DNA from: Betaproteobacteria bacterium HGW-Betaproteobacteria-3
GTDB taxonomy: Bacteria > Pseudomonadota > Gammaproteobacteria > Burkholderiales > Burkholderiaceae_C
Assembly (NCBI GenBank): GCA_002842205.1
Contig: PHCI01000002.1
Coordinates: forward strand, 62,001-126,000
Reading direction: 5' to 3'
DNA length: 64,000 nt
Part shown: one piece after another, positions 61,269 to 64,000 of the stretch
Layout of the letters: the number at the start of each line of letters is the position of its first letter
Position numbering within the stretch: position 1 is the first letter of the stretch
The notes under the pieces: model-generated
What the model was told of the DNA's origin: nothing
Database searches by the model: none
What the model saw: only the letters and a program-made list of their open reading frames with translations
Translations under genes and position numbers: made by a program

Positions 61269-62228
61269 ATGGCCATCCAGTGGTTTCCCGGTCACATGCA
61301 TTTGACCAAGAAGGCCATCGCCGAGCGCATCCGGCAAACCGATGTGGTGATCGAACTGCTCGACGCCCGCCTGCCGGGCTCCAGCGCCAACCCGATGCTG
61401 GCCGACCTCACGGCGGGCAAGCCCGCGCTCAAGGTGCTCAACAAGCAGGACCTGGCCGACCCCGAACGCACCGCGCAGTGGCTGGCGCATTACAACGCCC
61501 AACCCGCGACCCGGGCCATTGCGCTCGATGCCAGCGCGACCGCCCCCGCGCGCACGCTGGTCCAGGCCTGCCATGCGCTGGCGCCCACGCGCGGCAGCAT
61601 GGCCAAGCCCATGCGGGTGCTGATCTGCGGCATCCCCAACGTGGGCAAGTCCACGCTGATCAACACCCTTGCCGGCAAGCGCGCCACCAAGACCGGTGAC
61701 GAGGCGGGCATCACCAAGCTGGAGCAGCGCATCGTGCTGGCCGATGGTTTTTATTTGTACGACACGCCCGGCATGCTCTGGCCGCGCATCATCGTGGCCC
61801 AGAGTGGCTACCACCTGGCCGCCAGCGGCGCCATCGGCCGCAATGCGTTTGACGAGGAAGAAGTGGGGCTGGAGCTGCTCAACAGCCTCAAAGGGCCGTA
61901 CGCCGACCTGCTGACGGCGCGTTACGGCATCGCCGACCCGGCGGGCCTGAACGACGAAGACCTGCTTGACGCCATTGGCCGCCAACGCGGTGCGTTGCTG
62001 GGCAAGGGGCGGGTGAACCTGCAAAAGGCGGCCGACATCGTGATGCACGATTTCCGCAGCGGCGCGCTGGGCCGCATCACGCTCGAGACCCCTGAGCAGT
62101 TTGCCCAGTGGCTGGCGGCGGGCCAGGTGCTGGACGCCGCGCGGCAGGTGAAAAAAGACGCGATCGAACAGCAGCGGCTCATCAAGTTCAAGAAGATCCC
62201 GCGGCCACCCCGGGCCGACAGCGCCTGA
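61269..62228 (+). CDS. ylqF: Ribosome biogenesis GTPase YlqF/RbgA
   Basis: The protein has 319 residues; AAGGAAAG precedes the ATG. It is a circularly permuted GTPase: G4 KVLNKQDLAD comes first, then G1 ICGIPNVGKSTLINTLAGKR, G2-like ATKTGDEAGITK, G3 LYDTPGMLWPRI, and a C-terminal helical RNA-binding domain. The N-terminus MAIQWFPGHMHLTKKAIAER is a signature of RbgA. It helps assemble the 50S subunit. Two hairpins follow the stop. Confidence 0.92.
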   Translation: MAIQWFPGHMHLTKKAIAERIRQTDVVIELLDARLPGSSANPMLADLTAGKPALKVLNKQDLADPERTAQWLAHYNAQPATRAIALDASATAPARTLVQACHALAPTRGSMAKPMRVLICGIPNVGKSTLINTLAGKRATKTGDEAGITKLEQRIVLADGFYLYDTPGMLWPRIIVAQSGYHLAASGAIGRNAFDEEEVGLELLNSLKGPYADLLTARYGIADPAGLNDEDLLDAIGRQRGALLGKGRVNLQKAADIVMHDFRSGALGRITLETPEQFAQWLAAGQVLDAARQVKKDAIEQQRLIKFKKIPRPPRADSA

Positions 62229-62235
62229 AAGCGCA

Positions 62236-62300
62236 ACAGCCTGCGCGCCGCTTTCGCGGGGCACAGGCTGTCAGGCGGTTGCGGCCCCGTTCAGGGCCGC
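62236..62300. terminator. Two hairpins between rbgA and the phasin gene
   Basis: ACAGCCTG (62236-62243) pairs with CAGGCTGT (62264-62271), and GCGGCCC (62281-62287) pairs with GGGCCGC (62294-62300). Both stems are perfect and lie between two convergent genes, so they likely end transcription from both sides. No T-tracts. Confidence 0.55.
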
Positions 62301-62320
62301 GCGGGAAGGCAGGCCGACGC

Positions 62321-62848
62321 TCAGGCCGCCCGGGTGGTGCGGGCCTTCTTGAAAGGCGAAACGCGCTTGGCTGCGACGTCGGTCACGCCGTCGCCAGCGA
62401 CCTTGCTGGCCAGCTCGGCCGATTTCTGCTCGATCTGCGCGGCCAGCTTGCTGACGGCCTGGGCCGCCGGCACTGCGGCACCGGCCAGCAGGTTCAGCGT
62501 CGTCACGCCGGTTTTCTCTTCAAACAGGCTGGCGTTGGCGGCCACGCGCTCCACGCCAGCGCTTGCCAGCTTGACCAACTGGTCAAGCACGGAGTCGGCG
62601 CCGTCGGTGGTGAACGACAGGCCCTTGGCGTAATAGCCGCCAAACATTTTTTGCGCGGCAGCGGCGTTTTCGGCGACTTCGGCGGTCAGTTGGGGGCGCG
62701 ACTGCTCGAGCGCCTGCTCCCAGCGTTGCTCCAGAAAGTCGACCATGCGCTCGCCGCCCGCGCGGTAGGCGCCGATGACGTTGTGCACGGTGTTGCCGTA
62801 AGACTCAATCAGGTCGTTGGCCACGGTCGCGAGGTTTTTGGCGGTCAT
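62321..62848 (-). CDS. Phasin family protein
   Basis: The protein has 175 residues in the phasin (PhaP) fold of amphipathic helices: LATVANDLIESYGNTVHNVI, MVDFLEQRWEQALEQSRPQL, AEVAENAAAAQKMFGGYYAK, VLDQLVKLASAGVERVA and a basic C-terminus KKARTTRAA-like. Phasins coat PHA storage granules. The upstream region carries stacked palindromes (62875-62898 and 62929-62948) that could bind a repressor such as PhaR. No PHA synthase gene is in the window. Confidence 0.88.
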   Translation of the reverse strand: MTAKNLATVANDLIESYGNTVHNVIGAYRAGGERMVDFLEQRWEQALEQSRPQLTAEVAENAAAAQKMFGGYYAKGLSFTTDGADSVLDQLVKLASAGVERVAANASLFEEKTGVTTLNLLAGAAVPAAQAVSKLAAQIEQKSAELASKVAGDGVTDVAAKRVSPFKKARTTRAA

Positions 62849-62874
62849 GATGAAAATCCTTGTGGGGTGACAGA

Positions 62875-62898
62875 AACCCGGATTTTCCGGGTTAACCC
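62875..62898. promoter_or_regulatory. Nested palindromes upstream of the phasin gene
   Basis: AACCCGGA (62875-62882) and TCCGGGTT (62886-62893) flank TTT; the right arm overlaps the perfect palindrome GGGTTAACCC (62889-62898). The cluster is 27-50 bp upstream of the phasin ATG and may be an operator or a leader hairpin. Confidence 0.45.
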
Positions 62899-62928
62899 TA
62901 GTGGGCGGACCCTAATGGCGACAGAAAA

Positions 62929-62948
62929 GCTAGACCGCACGCTCTAGC
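62929..62948. promoter_or_regulatory. Inverted repeat GCTAGA-N8-TCTAGC upstream of the phasin gene
   Basis: Two perfect 6-bp arms with an 8-bp spacer lie 81 bp upstream of the phasin start. This has dimeric-repressor operator geometry; the regulator is unknown. Confidence 0.4.
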
Positions 62949-62992
62949 GCGGGCGCAGCGCACCGCGAGCTGCGTGGGCACTTTCTTGCAGA

Positions 62993-63064
62993 TTTCAATA
63001 GAAATATGCCTTTAGCCCCCGTAAATTGGCGATAGTTTGCTATATTAAATATAGTAAACAAAGG
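62993..63064 (+). repeat. Dispersed AT-rich repeat, copy E
   Basis: Contains TTTAGCCCCCGTAAATTGG and then GATAGTTTGCTATATTAAAT, followed by TATAGTAAACAAAGG. It lies between the divergent promoter region of the phasin gene and the 3' end of the DUF4399 gene. Confidence 0.75.
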
Positions 63065-63094
63065 CATCACGGCGTCACTTCGCCGAGGCCCCCT

Positions 63095-63610
63095 TCATTT
63101 CACCGTGATGGTGATGCGCTCGCTCAGGACCGGCGGATGGTGCGGAATATGGTTCTGGTCGCCCAGTATCAACTGCAGGGTGTGGGTGCCCGGGGGCAGT
63201 TCGAGGGAGGTTTCGGTCTGGCCGCCGCCAAAGTGGCGGTGCGCGCCGTCAGCGGGCAGGGGGGCGTTGACGTCCACCTGGGCCAGGTCCACCAGCACAT
63301 GGTGGTGTCCGGTGCCGGCTTTTTCCATCCCGGCGGGTGCCACGCCCATGCCGCGCAAACCAAACTTCACCGACACCGGGCTGCTCACGGTTTCGCCGTT
63401 GCGGGGGCTGATGAAATACACCGCGGCATTGGCGGGGGCGGCGACTTTCTGGTAGCCACTGGCAAGCACGGGCAGGCTGGGGCTGAACTTCACCGGCTCG
63501 GTGGGCGCGGCCTGTGCCATGCCCGCGCCCATCTCCATGCCGTGGTGTCGATGGTGGGCACAGCCCGCGAGGCTGAGTGCGGCCAATGAAGCAATGACGA
63601 TCCTGAGCAT
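63095..63610 (-). CDS. DUF4399 lipoprotein
   Basis: The protein has 171 residues; AAGGAAACGCC precedes ATG 63610. A lipoprotein signal ends SLAGC (Cys17), followed by a His/Met-rich linker (HHRHHGMEMGAGMAQ). The DUF4399 domain is clear: VYFISPRNGETVSSPVSVKF, GTGHHHVLVDL, TSLELPPGTHTLQLILGDQN and HIPHHPPVLSERITITVK. These proteins are thought to bind a ligand or metal in the periplasm; the reason for the His-rich linker is unknown. Confidence 0.88.
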   Translation of the reverse strand: MLRIVIASLAALSLAGCAHHRHHGMEMGAGMAQAAPTEPVKFSPSLPVLASGYQKVAAPANAAVYFISPRNGETVSSPVSVKFGLRGMGVAPAGMEKAGTGHHHVLVDLAQVDVNAPLPADGAHRHFGGGQTETSLELPPGTHTLQLILGDQNHIPHHPPVLSERITITVK

Positions 63611-63762
63611 GGCGTTTCCTTGGTGGTGGAGGGCGTGCGCCAGCGTAGCAGCGCCAACCCCCGCGCGCAAGGGCGGTTGCATCGCGCCACCAGGCCCGGC
63701 GCCCCCGCGGTGACCGGGCACCCGTTACCATGACGCCATCTGCTGCCGCTGACGGGTGTCCC

Positions 63763-64000
63763 ATGACGACTTCTCCTGATTTCTCCGACGGAACCGCCTT
63801 CACCGGCGGCCAATACCTGCCGATCGCGCAGGCCGCCATCCCGCTGATCGATTGGGGTTTTTTGCGTTCGGACGCCACCTACGATGTGGTCACCGTGTGG
63901 GACGGCGCCTTCTTCCGGCTCGATGCCCATCTGGAGCGGTTCCTGCGCAGCTGCGCGCGGTTCCGGCTCGACCCGGGCCTGAGCGCCGCGCAGATCAGCG
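63763..64000 (+). CDS. Aminotransferase class IV protein, 3' end outside the window
   Basis: Only the first 79 residues are visible. LPIAQAAIPLIDWGFLRSDA, TYDVVTVWDGAFFRLDAHLE and RFLRSCARFRL are the N-terminal domain of class IV (branched-chain or D-amino-acid type) PLP aminotransferases. The PLP-binding Lys would lie beyond the window. It is divergent from the DUF4399 gene. Confidence 0.82.
   Translation, partial: MTTSPDFSDGTAFTGGQYLPIAQAAIPLIDWGFLRSDATYDVVTVWDGAFFRLDAHLERFLRSCARFRLDPGLSAAQIS

Overview
The window is 64 kb of uniformly GC-rich, densely coding chromosomal DNA. It most likely comes from a betaproteobacterium of the order Burkholderiales, family Comamonadaceae. This rests on gene content: a Bug-type (tripartite tricarboxylate transporter) receptor, DUF1631 and DUF6789 proteins, a phasin, a BktB-type thiolase, PPK2, and proteobacterial GshA, DusC and NudC. 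The genus is not assigned. No rRNA, tRNA, CRISPR array, transposase, integrase or phage gene was seen.

Region by region. 1-4.5 kb: 3' end of a DUF1631 gene, facing a P1-peptidase/TAXI-receptor pair. 4.6-12.3 kb: a copper/silver island with a DUF411 protein, two divergent Cys-rich secreted proteins around a perfect FNR-type box, and cusC-cusB-cusA, where CusB carries a fused CusF-like domain. 12.4-15.7 kb: RraA-like protein, HPP-CBS protein, and small envelope proteins. 16-26.3 kb: a carboxylate uptake and activation district, with a TRAP transporter followed by an acyl-CoA synthetase, then a GntR-ABC transporter operon and a second, divergent acyl-CoA ligase. 26.3-35.3 kb: voltage-gated-type ion channel with a zinc ribbon, MetE-like protein, esterase, cupin, CurA-type reductase, hemerythrin, 2OG-Fe dioxygenase, and a universal stress protein behind a second perfect FNR box. 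35.4-41.4 kb: thiolase, PPK2, SDR, RluA, a truncated NIPSNAP/ABM/ArsR set, and a solitary F0 c-subunit (atpE-like) gene. 41.4-49 kb: MmgE/PrpD with an orphan Bug receptor, a di-haem and tri-haem cytochrome c pair, a chemoreceptor, and a FecR/OmpA pair. 49-64 kb: mostly housekeeping or lipid genes (SDRs, GNAT, dusC, fatty-acid ligase, nudC, gshA, histidine kinase, rbgA, phasin) and the 5' part of a class IV aminotransferase.

How the genes work together. Metal export (cus), redox and low-oxygen functions (FNR-box genes, hemerythrin, cytochromes), fatty or aromatic acid uptake with CoA activation (three AMP-ligases, thiolase, SDRs) and storage (phasin, PPK2) fit a metabolically flexible, acid-degrading, PHA-accumulating environmental bacterium.

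The most unusual structure is a roughly 70-bp AT-rich repeat family with core TAGCCCCCGT followed by GATAGTTTGCTAT. It has five copies here. Four are intergenic, and one sits in frame inside the coding sequence of a Cys-rich secreted protein in the copper island. Other notable items are four tandem 29-bp repeats spanning the ends of two convergent genes, and the orphan atpE paralogue beside a long inverted repeat. All coordinates and motifs were read by eye; family names come from recognition, not from a database search.
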